Of a stretch of 64,000 nt of DNA, positions 47,740-57,299 are shown in pieces. Origin of the DNA: Henricia sp. BOLD:AAB3569 (Eukaryota; Echinodermata; Asteroidea; Spinulosida; Echinasteridae). The notes below the pieces were generated by a model. That model had not been told where the DNA came from. It worked only from the letters and a program-made list of their open reading frames with translations, and did no database searches. Each line of letters starts with the position of its first letter. Position 1 is the first letter of the stretch. The stretch spans positions 62,001 to 126,000 of the forward strand of contig JBBELK010000003.1 in assembly GCA_037783545.1 (NCBI GenBank). The letters run 5' to 3'. The position numbers and the translations under genes were made by a program.

Positions 47740-49200
47740 TATCTGTAATAATTCTCTTGGGTTTGCCGAAGTTATCAACCTTCGATTTTCTGTGCCCAAG
47801 CACAGTCGAAATTATACTTGTTTTGTTTATGCCATAATCTATACTGATTTTACTGTGGTGTTTGGTGTTGCTTTATTCATCTGTTGCTTTGATTTCTCAG
47901 TGAAAACAAAATTTGGATAAAGGGCATTATGCAGTACAACTTTGTCGTGAGACAAAACCGATCCACACTTTCGCGATTACCTATCGTACACCTTTCATAT
48001 TTACCTCTTTCCCTAATTAAAGATATAGAGTCCGTAGTTCTCAGCAATTCTTCTTTTTTTTTCTCTAAACGAATTTTAAAAGCATTTACTTCATTTTAAC
48101 TACAAAACATCAGAAACGAGAGCTGCAAATGAGCGCCCACACTCATTTTTAATCACCTTGAGAAAGAAAAGCAAGTCAAGCAGTGTTTGTTACAATCAAC
48201 ACTTAGTCACTTTTTTTTATACTTAAGAAGTAAAATTTTGAATCAATGCAAATAATACAATTGACCTAATTGCACTGTCCAATTTAAGGCCAATTTGAGC
48301 GTCACATTAAAAAAAAAAGTTAAATTGCTAATTTTCTAGAATAGAAAACGTTATCCGTTTTCATTTGGTACCATTAGTAAAATTACGTTAAGGATTAATT
48401 CCAGTCGATTAAAAACAAGAAATGGTAAAAGACAGGCCCTGTCTTTTATTCGACAGGGTTATGACGTAAAATATGTACGTGTGTACATTGTACACGTATG
48501 GTTTAGATACACGTAAAACGCGAACGTGAACGCGAAATGCTTTGAGCACTTAGTCGTTAATACTTTGAGGAAATCTTGGAACAGACGGACACAGAAATCA
48601 ACAAATATGACTTTCGTGGCAAGATAACATGTCAAATTGTAAAATCTTACTTTTAGTTAAACCTACTTTATTAACAAGGTGGTTTTATGGGACTGCAGCT
48701 GTTATGGTTTTGATTTCAATGTGACTGATTAAAGATTCATTGCATATTAAACTGTCTTAATTGTGACTTTGTTTGAACCGGTTTAAGATCACACGTGTAA
48801 GATCGAGGAATGGATATCAAACATTGTTCTCGTAAGAACCCGTCCAAAGTTGTAAACATGTTCACGGTTCTACAAAGCGTAGGAAGGTGGAGGGGGTCGA
48901 GGGTCACGTAGACTCAACTTCACACGCACTGTAAAATGTTGACATTTCATGGGAGTGATAACAAACTGAAAGGCCTAAGTAGTATATCGGGGGATGGGGG
49001 TGGGGAATTGAAAAATACTACTCTCTGTGGAACTGTGCAAATGTTGACAGCTATGGAAGGTCCCTAACAAAATGGGCCTTTTTGAAGTATGTATGGCAGA
49101 CATAGATGGGAGTGCGCAAATTCGTTTTGATAAATTATACATGTACGTCTTTTTGCATATCAAATATTATACAAATATCACATGGTTTGAGGGTGGATAG
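47740..49200. other. AT-rich intergenic DNA
   Basis: No gene, RNA or complete transposon seen. It contains a short hairpin AGACAGGGCCCTGTCT-like word near 48431 and an AT-rich run. Confidence 0.4.
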
Positions 49201-49214
49201 TCGACATTATATAC

Positions 49215-49850
49215 ACTGTAAAAGAAATGCTGGGTAAAATAATGTTGGCGAATTTCATTTTGACGTTTGTTGGGTCATATTTCCTCAACAAATGCGTGCA
49301 GAAAATGTTCTGTTGGGTAAAACATTAAGAACACCAACGTTGGTTACATGCAAGGTTCTGTAATTTGGGGAAACAGTGGCTATTTATTGGGTATTTGTTT
49401 ACCTCTTGCTGAAAGTATTAAAATATTGAGCATATTATACAACAGACAAACACATTTTCTCTATCTGTTGGAGATTGTGAAGACAAGAGAGGGCGCTTTG
49501 TACACAATTCTGGGTAAAACAAAGTTTGAGAATTTCATTTGGACGTTTGTTTGGTCATATTTCGTCAACATATGCAGAAAATGTTCTGTTGGGTAAACCA
49601 CCCAAGCGACCAACGTTGGTAACATTTGAAGTTCTATACGGCCCTTACAATTTTTCTCTCATCCCAAGTTACGTTGGTCAAATGGTATATATTTATTGGG
49701 CACCTATTATACAGTGTGCTGAAATTATTAAAATGCTGAGAAAATTATACACTCATTACATTTGTCTCAGTCTAGTTATTTGGGATTTTTCAACAAAGCA
49801 TGACGCATTCTAGCAACCGCACACCTGGGAACAACCGCATACCTGCGTTT
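49215..49850. repeat. TTGGGTAAA-type repeat, with intact pre-insertion paralogue of the Gypsy site
   Basis: Tandem diverged segments around GACGTTTGTTGGGTCATATT (49263 and 49541). The stretch 49541-49848 is matched by 50646-50727 joined to 60102-60340, the flanks of the Gypsy element. Confidence 0.7.
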
Positions 49851-49926
49851 GCATTTTACGTGCATATAAACCTCCCTATTATCTCCAATTCCCGACGTCG
49901 GAAATTTAAAGGCACAGGTTCATCAA

Positions 49927-50027
49927 CAATGCGCGCGCGCCAAATTCGCGGGACGAAATACGCAGCTTCATATGGCGAAGGCATGGAGCTGCGTATTTTG
50001 TGGTTTGAATTTGGCGCGCGCGCATTG
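49927..50027. repeat. GC-rich foldback hairpin
   Basis: CAATGCGCGCGCGCCAAATT and its complement form ~45-bp arms around a few bases. The right-arm words GCATGGAGCTGC and TATTTTGTGG recur at 41246-41270. Confidence 0.65.
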
Positions 50028-50224
50028 CCGACGAGTTTTTGTTTAATTGTTGTTGTCACAGAGACACCTAAACTCTCTCTATTCGTTCGCTTGTGTAAAT
50101 TAATTTTTAAAATCATTTCACCCAAACACGGACAGTCAACTTTAACCTGTATTAGCCCGTTGTGTCAACATGACGAAAGCAGATTATGTCGCCGATCTAG
50201 TCATAGAAATGGAATTGTCACTTA

Positions 50225-50640
50225 TTGTTTATTTATTTATTTATTTATTTATTTATTCACCACATCCAACAGCGGAAGGACCGCCAATTACAGGAATGGA
50301 TTTTAACATAGATATTTGAATAACTATCAACTTCTAAGTTGAATAAGAAACGGCCAGATCTAGACACCGGGGAATCCCTCCCCTTGCTCTTCACGAAAAG
50401 AATGCTCTGGGATCTTTAAAGTGCGTTACCAAAACCTAACACACTGGACCAACGGCTTGACATCCCTTCCGAAGGACGGAACAAGTGTGATTAAGTGCCT
50501 TGCTCAAGAGCACAAGTGCCCCAACCCGTCACGGCCAGGAATCGAACCCACATTCTAGTACTGGCACAGGAACTCGAGTTCGACAAACTAGACTTAGTCT
50601 TTGTACAAACATATCTGCAACGTCCACGCTAGACATGTCA
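50225..50640 (-). mobile_element. probable SINE with (AAAT)n tail
   Basis: Minus strand: a B-box-like GGGTTCGATTCCTGG, GCTCTTGAGCAAGGCACTT (a word common in animal SINEs), and a 3' (AAAT)n run at 50225-50258. The A box is weak and no target duplication was confirmed. Confidence 0.5.
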
Positions 50641-50727
50641 AATTGGACGTTTGTTTGGTCATATTTCGTCAACATATGCAGAAAATGTTCTGTTGGGTAA
50701 GCCATACAAGCGACCAACGTTGCGTTG

Positions 50728-50731
50728 GTAA
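50728..50731. other. Gypsy target-site duplication GTAA, left
   Basis: Repeated at 60098-60101. The related uninterrupted sequence at 49617-49625 reads TTGGTAACA. Confidence 0.85.
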
Positions 50732-51907
50732 TGTAGTGATATCAGTGCTACGGTGTCGTAAGCTGATGAGGGGGGGTCGGTCCTCAAGTTTATTTGGGAC
50801 AAGTACTGCCGTAAGGAGGTCTCACACAGCGTTGATTTCACGTTGATTATCAATTTATTGGTCCATTCACAGAAAATACAGTAATCACTATACAATCAGG
50901 AAGTCAATCATCGGCGATCAATAATCAAAACAATGAATGTTAGGCTGGACTCGAACTTAGGCTGTCACACATCCAAAGTATGAGGAGTTACACAATCAAG
51001 GGCGCAGACCTCAGATCAAGAATGTCAACACGGTATGAATTAATACGTGTATTGGTTCAAGAAGATTTCCAGATGTGATTCAAAAGATCCCTGATTCAAA
51101 TGATTCAAAGATTCATAGCTTCGAAAGATCCACGGCCTGGATAAGATCCCTGGGCGCAGTGTCTGCAATAAAAATAATACATGCAAAATGACATGAGTGG
51201 CTGTGTGAGTCGCACATAATCAAAGTTGTTTCCACGGTCATGATACACGACCCATATTAGCGAGTGCTAAAATACACACCGTCTACAAGTTTTGGTCCAT
51301 GCATGACAACGATGTCAACACTCAAAAGTTGCTAAAGTTTCTGCACTTCTAATACAAAATACACAAAGTGGCACTCACCACAGGTCCTGGGAGACTAACC
51401 CAAAGAAATTACAGCTGGGTCATTTTAATGTCTTCTTGCCAAAGTGGCAAAAAAGTGGAGCAAAATGACAAACTGTCGACAGACAAGCTGTCTCTTCCGA
51501 TCGTCTGTGCAAGGCATCCCGGACCGCATAACTCACTACATGTCACAGAAACACAGCCACACATGTAAACAAGATCACTGCGCCCTCGCAATAACCATTC
51601 TTAAAATGTGGATACAGTTACACTTTTACAAAGATCACACCCGAAATGAAATTAAGCTTTTCCCAAGTGTAAGTACTTTATACATTTAACAATTGTTTGA
51701 AATTGTAAATGGTGTCATGGGCATAAACCGGCACTATTTTGTCTCCACGTAAGGAATTCACTACACATGGCCAGTCACGGGAACTTACTAACTTTATGCA
51801 AATTGGCCAGTGAAAACAATGTTGTGGTTACTGGGGCTACATGATGTACATAAAGGGCCAGTGAAAATAATGATGTTACTGGGGCTAGGAAAGTGCACAT
51901 CTCCACA
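50732..51907 (-). repeat. Gypsy 3' LTR (minus orientation)
   Basis: 1,176 bp, same length and sequence by eye as 58922-60097. Small ORFs inside occur in both LTRs and are not taken as genes. Confidence 0.95.
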
Positions 51908-51919
51908 GTTTCCCTGCTT
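51908..51919 (-). other. Gypsy polypurine tract
   Basis: AAGCAGGGAAAC on the minus strand directly before the 3' LTR. Moderately purine-rich. Confidence 0.55.
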
Positions 51920-52172
51920 AAAGACCACGCGTCCCGAGTGGTCCCTACCGGACACAAGGATGCAAGCATAAAGCTAAGTTTTAACGCTATAAACCCGATT
52001 GGAATAAAACTTGCATCATCGATACAAACTTACAACTTCATAAACAACAAGAATAAACATGTACACAAATGTGTCAAAACACTACTACTTTACACAGTGA
52101 TAACTGTTGCTCAACTATTTTATAACAAACATTGCAACAGGTGACAATCCACAGATACCTGCCAGTGCAAGC

Positions 52173-52769
52173 CTAAGGGATATATCGAAAAATCATCTCT
52201 CTCAGTCCCATGCGATATTTTGCCATACCCTCACCATTCAAGTGGCACCCATCCCCGCAAATGTACTTGGGGTAATTGATCCGTCGCTGGGTATACTGAA
52301 GGACTCCTGGGTTATCCCGAAGTTCCCGAGACATCAGAGCATTCACCCTTTTAACCCGATGGTTGAATGTGGCAACATTAACCTGCCTGGGTCGCGAAAT
52401 TTTAGTGCGTTGAACGACAGAGAGCAAAATGATCTTTGTAGGAATGATTCCCTCATCCTTAAGCATGTGTATAAACCTGAACGTTTTATTCACCAAAACA
52501 GCTGGGGTAATGTCTTCGTCACATAGATCATTGGTGCCCATGTCAACGACTAGAATGTCTATGGGCTTTTCTTTCATACCCTCAAAATAACGACTAATAT
52601 CTGAAAATACCCTCGAGTAGCTGAGTCCTGGGTGGCCTTCTGCGGAAACAGTGCATGCTTCCTGCACACCAAGGAAACTGCTAACGGATTGGCGACTTCT
52701 TTGCGCTTCTCTCGAAAATCGAGCAATGAATGAGTGTCCAAACAAAAATACACGTGGTCGTTCAGACAT
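52173..52769 (-). CDS. SGNH/GDSL-type hydrolase ORF carried by the Gypsy element
   Basis: 198 codons from ATG 52769; the frame is open further upstream but without an ATG. It shows the blocks of SGNH hydrolases: catalytic Ser13 in VFLFGHSFIARF (block I), Gly48 in GHPGLS (block II), Gly78 and Asn80 in VVDMGTNDL (block III), and Asp173/His176 in GDGCHLN (block V, DxxH). These would form the esterase/acyl-hydrolase triad and oxyanion hole. There is no signal peptide or membrane segment, so it is not an envelope protein. It lies between pol and the 3' LTR, where env sits in retroviruses. Substrate is unknown. Esterase domains are known in CR1-type LINE ORF1, so capture by a retroelement is plausible. 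All key residues being kept suggests selection until recently. Confidence 0.85.
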   Translation of the reverse strand: MSERPRVFLFGHSFIARFSREAQRSRQSVSSFLGVQEACTVSAEGHPGLSYSRVFSDISRYFEGMKEKPIDILVVDMGTNDLCDEDITPAVLVNKTFRFIHMLKDEGIIPTKIILLSVVQRTKISRPRQVNVATFNHRVKRVNALMSRELRDNPGVLQYTQRRINYPKYICGDGCHLNGEGMAKYRMGLREMIFRYIP

Positions 52770-52808
52770 GTTAATGCAGAAAGCAGTAAATAGGCTAACC
52801 CTCAGGAC

Positions 52809-52829
52809 CTGCAACAGGGGCAAATATAT
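52809..52829 (-). promoter_or_regulatory. possible 3' splice site before SGNH ORF
   Basis: Minus strand ATATATTTGCCCCTGTTGCAG|GT: a pyrimidine-rich stretch and CAG, 40 nt before the ATG. It would allow a spliced subgenomic mRNA, as used for env in errantiviruses. No donor has been identified. Confidence 0.35.
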
Positions 52830-53085
52830 ACAAAAACCTTAACGAGCTTCGCTTCGCTCAATTAAACACAACTAAATCAATCAAACTTAGGGAAGTATTT
52901 TTTTTTTTATTTATAAAATACTCCACACTATCCAGTGGATTACAATCCATGTACGTTAGACGCTGGAAGTACCGGAAAACGGCTGAAAAGTATGACAAAC
53001 AGTAAGCCGTCAATAGGTGATAAACATCATATCCCACTCCAATAATAATGAAGCAGGCATCCCATGACGAATCAATGTTATCATA

Positions 53086-53676
53086 CTATGTTATTCCATT
53101 CGGCCACTGCCCAGTGGTGTTCCGTTTTCGTATTCGATCCGAACGCCGTACAGACGGCACGGAATGAGCGGCGCTAGGCTGACCCATAGTTTTGTCTACT
53201 TCTGGAGTGGGTTTCGGGGTTAATGGTGGTTTCACGACTGGTGGTGTTGCAACCAACACTTCCTCGTCCGAACTTTCCGAATCCGTCACAAACTCTGTCT
53301 CAGAGGACTCGACACTCGGAAGACCCTGAAATGGTGTTTTGGGGGCACAGAGCTCACCCCTTGGGTCAACAATGAGCATCTTTCTGTTCAACCATTTCTG
53401 GATGCCACCAGCGCACGGCCTTACTGCATACACGTCCCCTTCAGGGTTATGGGCAACCACAACATACGGCTCGCTTCCAAAGTGATCACTGAGCTTGTGA
53501 CGTTCCGTAAAGTGACACCTTCTAAGTAGCACTCGGGCACCTACTGGTATGGGAGCTGCACTTGCGCGCTTGTCGTGCTGCCGCTTGTTCCTCTCCGCAG
53601 CCTTGGAAAGGCGATCCCTGGCAACAGCGTGGCTCTTCTTAATAAACTCCGCCTGTTGTTTGATCGAATTCTCATC
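53086..53676 (-). CDS. Gypsy pol C-terminal part (integrase end), downstream of in-frame stop
   Basis: 196 codons continuing exactly in the pol frame after TGA 53677-53679. It encodes the helical AERNKRQHDKR region and the VGARVLLRRC..HKLSDHFGSEPYVV segment typical of the Gypsy integrase C-terminal domain, then an acidic linker and a basic end RRSDRIRKR. Codons 1-48 of this part precede the first start-like codon (GTG 53532). It has no evident start of its own, so it depends on readthrough, or is lost if the stop is a mutation. Confidence 0.85.
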   Translation of the reverse strand, partial: DENSIKQQAEFIKKSHAVARDRLSKAAERNKRQHDKRASAAPIPVGARVLLRRCHFTERHKLSDHFGSEPYVVVAHNPEGDVYAVRPCAGGIQKWLNRKMLIVDPRGELCAPKTPFQGLPSVESSETEFVTDSESSDEEVLVATPPVVKPPLTPKPTPEVDKTMGQPSAAHSVPSVRRSDRIRKRNTTGQWPNGIT

Positions 53677-56600
53677 TCAGGTTCCCCGAGTGTTGCTGAG
53701 AAGGTGGTCCAGGGGAATGGATGGTTCCCGGCCAAACATTAATGAAAAGGGGGTGTAACCGGTGATGCTGTGAGGTGTGCTATTGTACATGAATACGACA
53801 TGTGGGAGTATCCTCGGCCAGTTTCTACGATCTTTGGCCTCAATGGACCTGATAAGGCCACAGAGTGTGCGATTCATGCGTTCAGTTTGGCCATTCCCTT
53901 GCGGGTGGTAGGGTGTAGTTCTTGTTTTTTTTATCCCATAAAGGTCACACAGCTCCCGAACAAGGCGGCTTTCAAAATTCTTGCCTTGATCCGAATGGAT
54001 CCTTGAAGGAACGCCGTAATGCACAAACCATTGATCGTGCAGGACCTGAGCCACTGTTCCCGCAGTTTGGTCTCTACAAGGGACTGCTTGGGAAAATTTT
54101 GTGAAGATATCTGTCAGGACGAGAACATCCTCAATGTTCCCATGACCTTTGTCTAGCTTTAGAAAATCAATGGCCAAGCACTCCAAGGGCCTGAATGCCA
54201 GGAGATGCCTCATTGGGGGCCGAACAACAGGTGTAGGAGCCTTCGATACAGTACAGTTGAAGCACTGTCGAATGTGTTCTTTTACATGAAGGTTCATGCC
54301 GGGCCAATAACATCGCTCTTTGATCAATGCCAAAGTTCTACCTACACCCTGATGGCCCCACTGATCGTGCGCAGCCTTTATAATGTCACTTTGTAACTGT
54401 TTGGGAACAAGCAATTGGAGGACTTGTCCTGGACCAGGATCACCCACAGTCCTATACAACACGCCGTTTCGTTCAACAAGTCGAGGCCACTCCTTCAACC
54501 ATGCCTTCGCACCCTGTCCACCTGGACACAGATTGGTACTACCTTCCCCTGGGTCCCAACGGCAGTCCCAAAGTTGCCAAAGCCCGCCCAATGCTTCATC
54601 TTCCTTCTGGATAAAAGCCAGATCCGGAAATGAGTACGAGGGCAGCACTGAAGAGGGGACAATCGGTGCATCTTCAGCGTCAGATACCTTCCCCACGGAC
54701 ATCACTTCTGGCACTGCAACACAGTGTAAGTCAGACAACAGGGGAGTACTCTGCGCGACAGCCTGTAACTCATCACCTGTCTCTGGTTCCATCTGACTTG
54801 GAGGGTTACGACTAAGGGCATCAGCACATTTATTTGAACGACCCGACCGATACCTAATTTCCAAATCGAAAGCAGCCAATTGGGCGACCCATCGCTGCTC
54901 TGTGGCTCCCAGTTTGGCGGTCTGAAGGTGGGCGAGAGGGTTGTTGTCAGTCCACACAACAGTGTGTCTACCCAAGAGATATTCTCTGAACTTCTCAGAC
55001 ACTGCCCACTTCAGGGCCAACAGTTCTAACTTGAAGCTAGACAAATCCGAATAACCCCTCTCGGCCCCCCTCAGACCACGACTGGCATAAGCCACAGGGT
55101 GTAGCTCGCCATTGCTGTTATATTGGGACAAACACGCCCCTAGACCTTGTAGAGAAGCATCGACCTCCACGACAAAATCTCGGTCGAAACACGGATATGC
55201 CAATACTGGCGCCATACAGAGAGCTTGCTTTAGGGCATTAAATGCTGTACCAGCCTCTGTTGTCCACTCCAGTGGATGACTGGACTTCCCTGCTTTTTTC
55301 GTAGCCTTGCCTACCAAGGCATGCAAGGGTGTTGCAATTTTTGCAAATCCCTTGACATAGCGTCTGTAGTAAGACGCCAGTCCAAGGAATGAACGTAGTC
55401 TCTCTACAGTGGTGGGAATTGGCCAGCTCTTGACGTGTGCTATCTTGCCTGGATCCACAGATACTCCCTGGTCACTTACAATGTGACCAAGATGGCTAAC
55501 GGACGTCCTGAATAACTGGCATTTTGAGCCATTAAGTTTTAACCCATTCCGAGTCAGTCTGTCAAACACCCTATCCAATCGGTTAAGGTGCTCGTCCATG
55601 TCTGAGGAGAATACCAGCAAGTCGTCCAAGTACAGGACCAACTCCGAGAGGTTCATGTCTGCAAAAATCAATTCCATTATGCGCTGGAATGTGCTTGGGC
55701 TATTGGTCAGCCCTTGTGGCAGCCGTAAGAACTCATAGAGCCCCCAAGGAACTCTGAAGGCAGTCTTTAAAATAGACCCCGGATGCATGGCTACCTGAAA
55801 GTAGCCATGCGCCAAGTCCAGTGATGAAAACAAACGAGCACCTCCCAGAGACTCCAACGTCTCCTCGATTCTTGGGAGAGGAAATGCGTCTTTTTCAGTT
55901 TTGGAATTTAGGCACCGATAATCGATACACAAACGCAACTGTCCACTTTTCTTTCGGACTAACACCACCGGACTGGCGTATTGGCTACAAGACCTCCGGA
56001 TAATCTTCTTATTCAAAAGATCCTGCAGTAACTGTTTTACTTCTGCTGCTTGAATCGGAACGACTCTCCTATAAGGAAGGTTAACTGCCTTGTCATCAGT
56101 AAGTTTTATTTCGTGAGGAATGAGATCGCAGTAGCCTAGATCGAATGGGCTCATTGAGAAGGCTTTCTCATGTTTCCGTATTAGTTGTGCTGCTAATGCG
56201 GCATCTGTGGCTTCCAAACCCTTGAGGCTGAGACCAGGAGGTAACAAATAAGTTGACCCATCAGAAAATGTGAATAACTCACGAGGTTTGCTGCATGACT
56301 CCTCTTTTGGGCTACCATCTTCATGCAAACCTATGTTCTGCCCTATTTCAGGGTTCGGGTCATCAATAACTTGGTGAACAACCGCTTCAAAACCATTCGA
56401 ATTGGGGTGAACCAAAACTTCCTCGTTCACCTGTACCTCAGAAGCCACTGCTACTCTAGTGAGTGCAGGGATAATCAATGGCTCAGTGCTTTCGTTTGCC
56501 ACATAAAAGGAAACCTGACGTTCATGACAGTGGTGGATGCCATCTACCACTTTAGCTGGTCTGCCATATTGACTGGAAGTAGCAGGCATTGTGCTTGAAG

Positions 56601-57291
56601 GGCACGACGTGACCAATATTGGCTTGGACCCCAAACTAGGTAGGGAGTGGCTCAATTGACCACTGACCATCCCAACAGTTGTGGGCGGTACTGTAATAGT
56701 CTCCCGTGTCCAGACTTCAAGGACTGAGGTCTCTATGGGGACTTCTTTCGTGCACGACTGCTCCAGCCCATCATCTTTACTCACATTGGCAGACTGAAAC
56801 CACTGTAGGGCTAAGTCCCATTCCTGACAACCCAATGTTTTTCCTGACCTCTTTAGTGCAGTTGATAGAGTGCGAAGCACATTGCAACCCAGTAAAACCG
56901 GCTGTCTTTCACAGCGTGTGGCCTTGTCACCTAAAACCAAAAAACTAGCAACAAATTTCTGACCAAAAATCTCGATAGGAGCCTCTAAATAACCATCAAC
57001 TGGAACAGCAAGACCATTTACGCCTACTAGTTTTACAAAGGTGCCTACTTCGTGTAATTCTCCAATTTGCTTGGCCAAATGTTTACTATAAAATTCTGCG
57101 GACACCAACGAAGTAACAGCTCCAGTGTCAAGGACGCAATCAGCTTTGACTCCAGCTATCAATATACTTGCTGTTGGGCATTTACTAATCAGCTTGTTTT
57201 TCTCAGCTGACGATATAACCCTATCTACGTGCGCACCGGTGGGCTCAGTTTGGCCCGTGACTCCTAAGGGCTCATGGTCGACCTCCGTCAT
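53677..57291 (-). CDS. Ty3/Gypsy pol: protease, RT, RNase H, integrase
   Basis: 1,204 codons from ATG 57291; the frame is also open back to the frameshift site at 57318. Aspartic protease VLDTGAVTSLV (~53-63); reverse transcriptase with CIDYRCLNSK (~455), SSLDLAHGYFQV and YLDD (~551-554); RNase H with EVDASLQGLG (~707) and TDNNPLAHL (~779); CADALSRNP tether (~820); HHCC zinc domain (HDQWGHQG ~975, CFNC ~1010); integrase core with D in LAIDFLKL (~1038), D in HSDQGKNF (~1098) and E in GNGQTERM, exactly 35 residues later. All catalytic residues are present. It ends in TGA after SNTRGT, before the integrase C-terminal domain. No chromodomain is seen. Confidence 0.95.
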   Translation of the reverse strand: MTEVDHEPLGVTGQTEPTGAHVDRVISSAEKNKLISKCPTASILIAGVKADCVLDTGAVTSLVSAEFYSKHLAKQIGELHEVGTFVKLVGVNGLAVPVDGYLEAPIEIFGQKFVASFLVLGDKATRCERQPVLLGCNVLRTLSTALKRSGKTLGCQEWDLALQWFQSANVSKDDGLEQSCTKEVPIETSVLEVWTRETITVPPTTVGMVSGQLSHSLPSLGSKPILVTSCPSSTMPATSSQYGRPAKVVDGIHHCHERQVSFYVANESTEPLIIPALTRVAVASEVQVNEEVLVHPNSNGFEAVVHQVIDDPNPEIGQNIGLHEDGSPKEESCSKPRELFTFSDGSTYLLPPGLSLKGLEATDAALAAQLIRKHEKAFSMSPFDLGYCDLIPHEIKLTDDKAVNLPYRRVVPIQAAEVKQLLQDLLNKKIIRRSCSQYASPVVLVRKKSGQLRLCIDYRCLNSKTEKDAFPLPRIEETLESLGGARLFSSLDLAHGYFQVAMHPGSILKTAFRVPWGLYEFLRLPQGLTNSPSTFQRIMELIFADMNLSELVLYLDDLLVFSSDMDEHLNRLDRVFDRLTRNGLKLNGSKCQLFRTSVSHLGHIVSDQGVSVDPGKIAHVKSWPIPTTVERLRSFLGLASYYRRYVKGFAKIATPLHALVGKATKKAGKSSHPLEWTTEAGTAFNALKQALCMAPVLAYPCFDRDFVVEVDASLQGLGACLSQYNSNGELHPVAYASRGLRGAERGYSDLSSFKLELLALKWAVSEKFREYLLGRHTVVWTDNNPLAHLQTAKLGATEQRWVAQLAAFDLEIRYRSGRSNKCADALSRNPPSQMEPETGDELQAVAQSTPLLSDLHCVAVPEVMSVGKVSDAEDAPIVPSSVLPSYSFPDLAFIQKEDEALGGLWQLWDCRWDPGEGSTNLCPGGQGAKAWLKEWPRLVERNGVLYRTVGDPGPGQVLQLLVPKQLQSDIIKAAHDQWGHQGVGRTLALIKERCYWPGMNLHVKEHIRQCFNCTVSKAPTPVVRPPMRHLLAFRPLECLAIDFLKLDKGHGNIEDVLVLTDIFTKFSQAVPCRDQTAGTVAQVLHDQWFVHYGVPSRIHSDQGKNFESRLVRELCDLYGIKKTRTTPYHPQGNGQTERMNRTLCGLIRSIEAKDRRNWPRILPHVVFMYNSTPHSITGYTPFSLMFGREPSIPLDHLLSNTRGT

Positions 57292-57299
57292 ACTGCCCT

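Noticed and set aside
50732..51907. Short ORFs in the Gypsy LTRs as accessory genes
   Set aside because: They are unrelated to known proteins, and LTR sequence is explained by its regulatory role.
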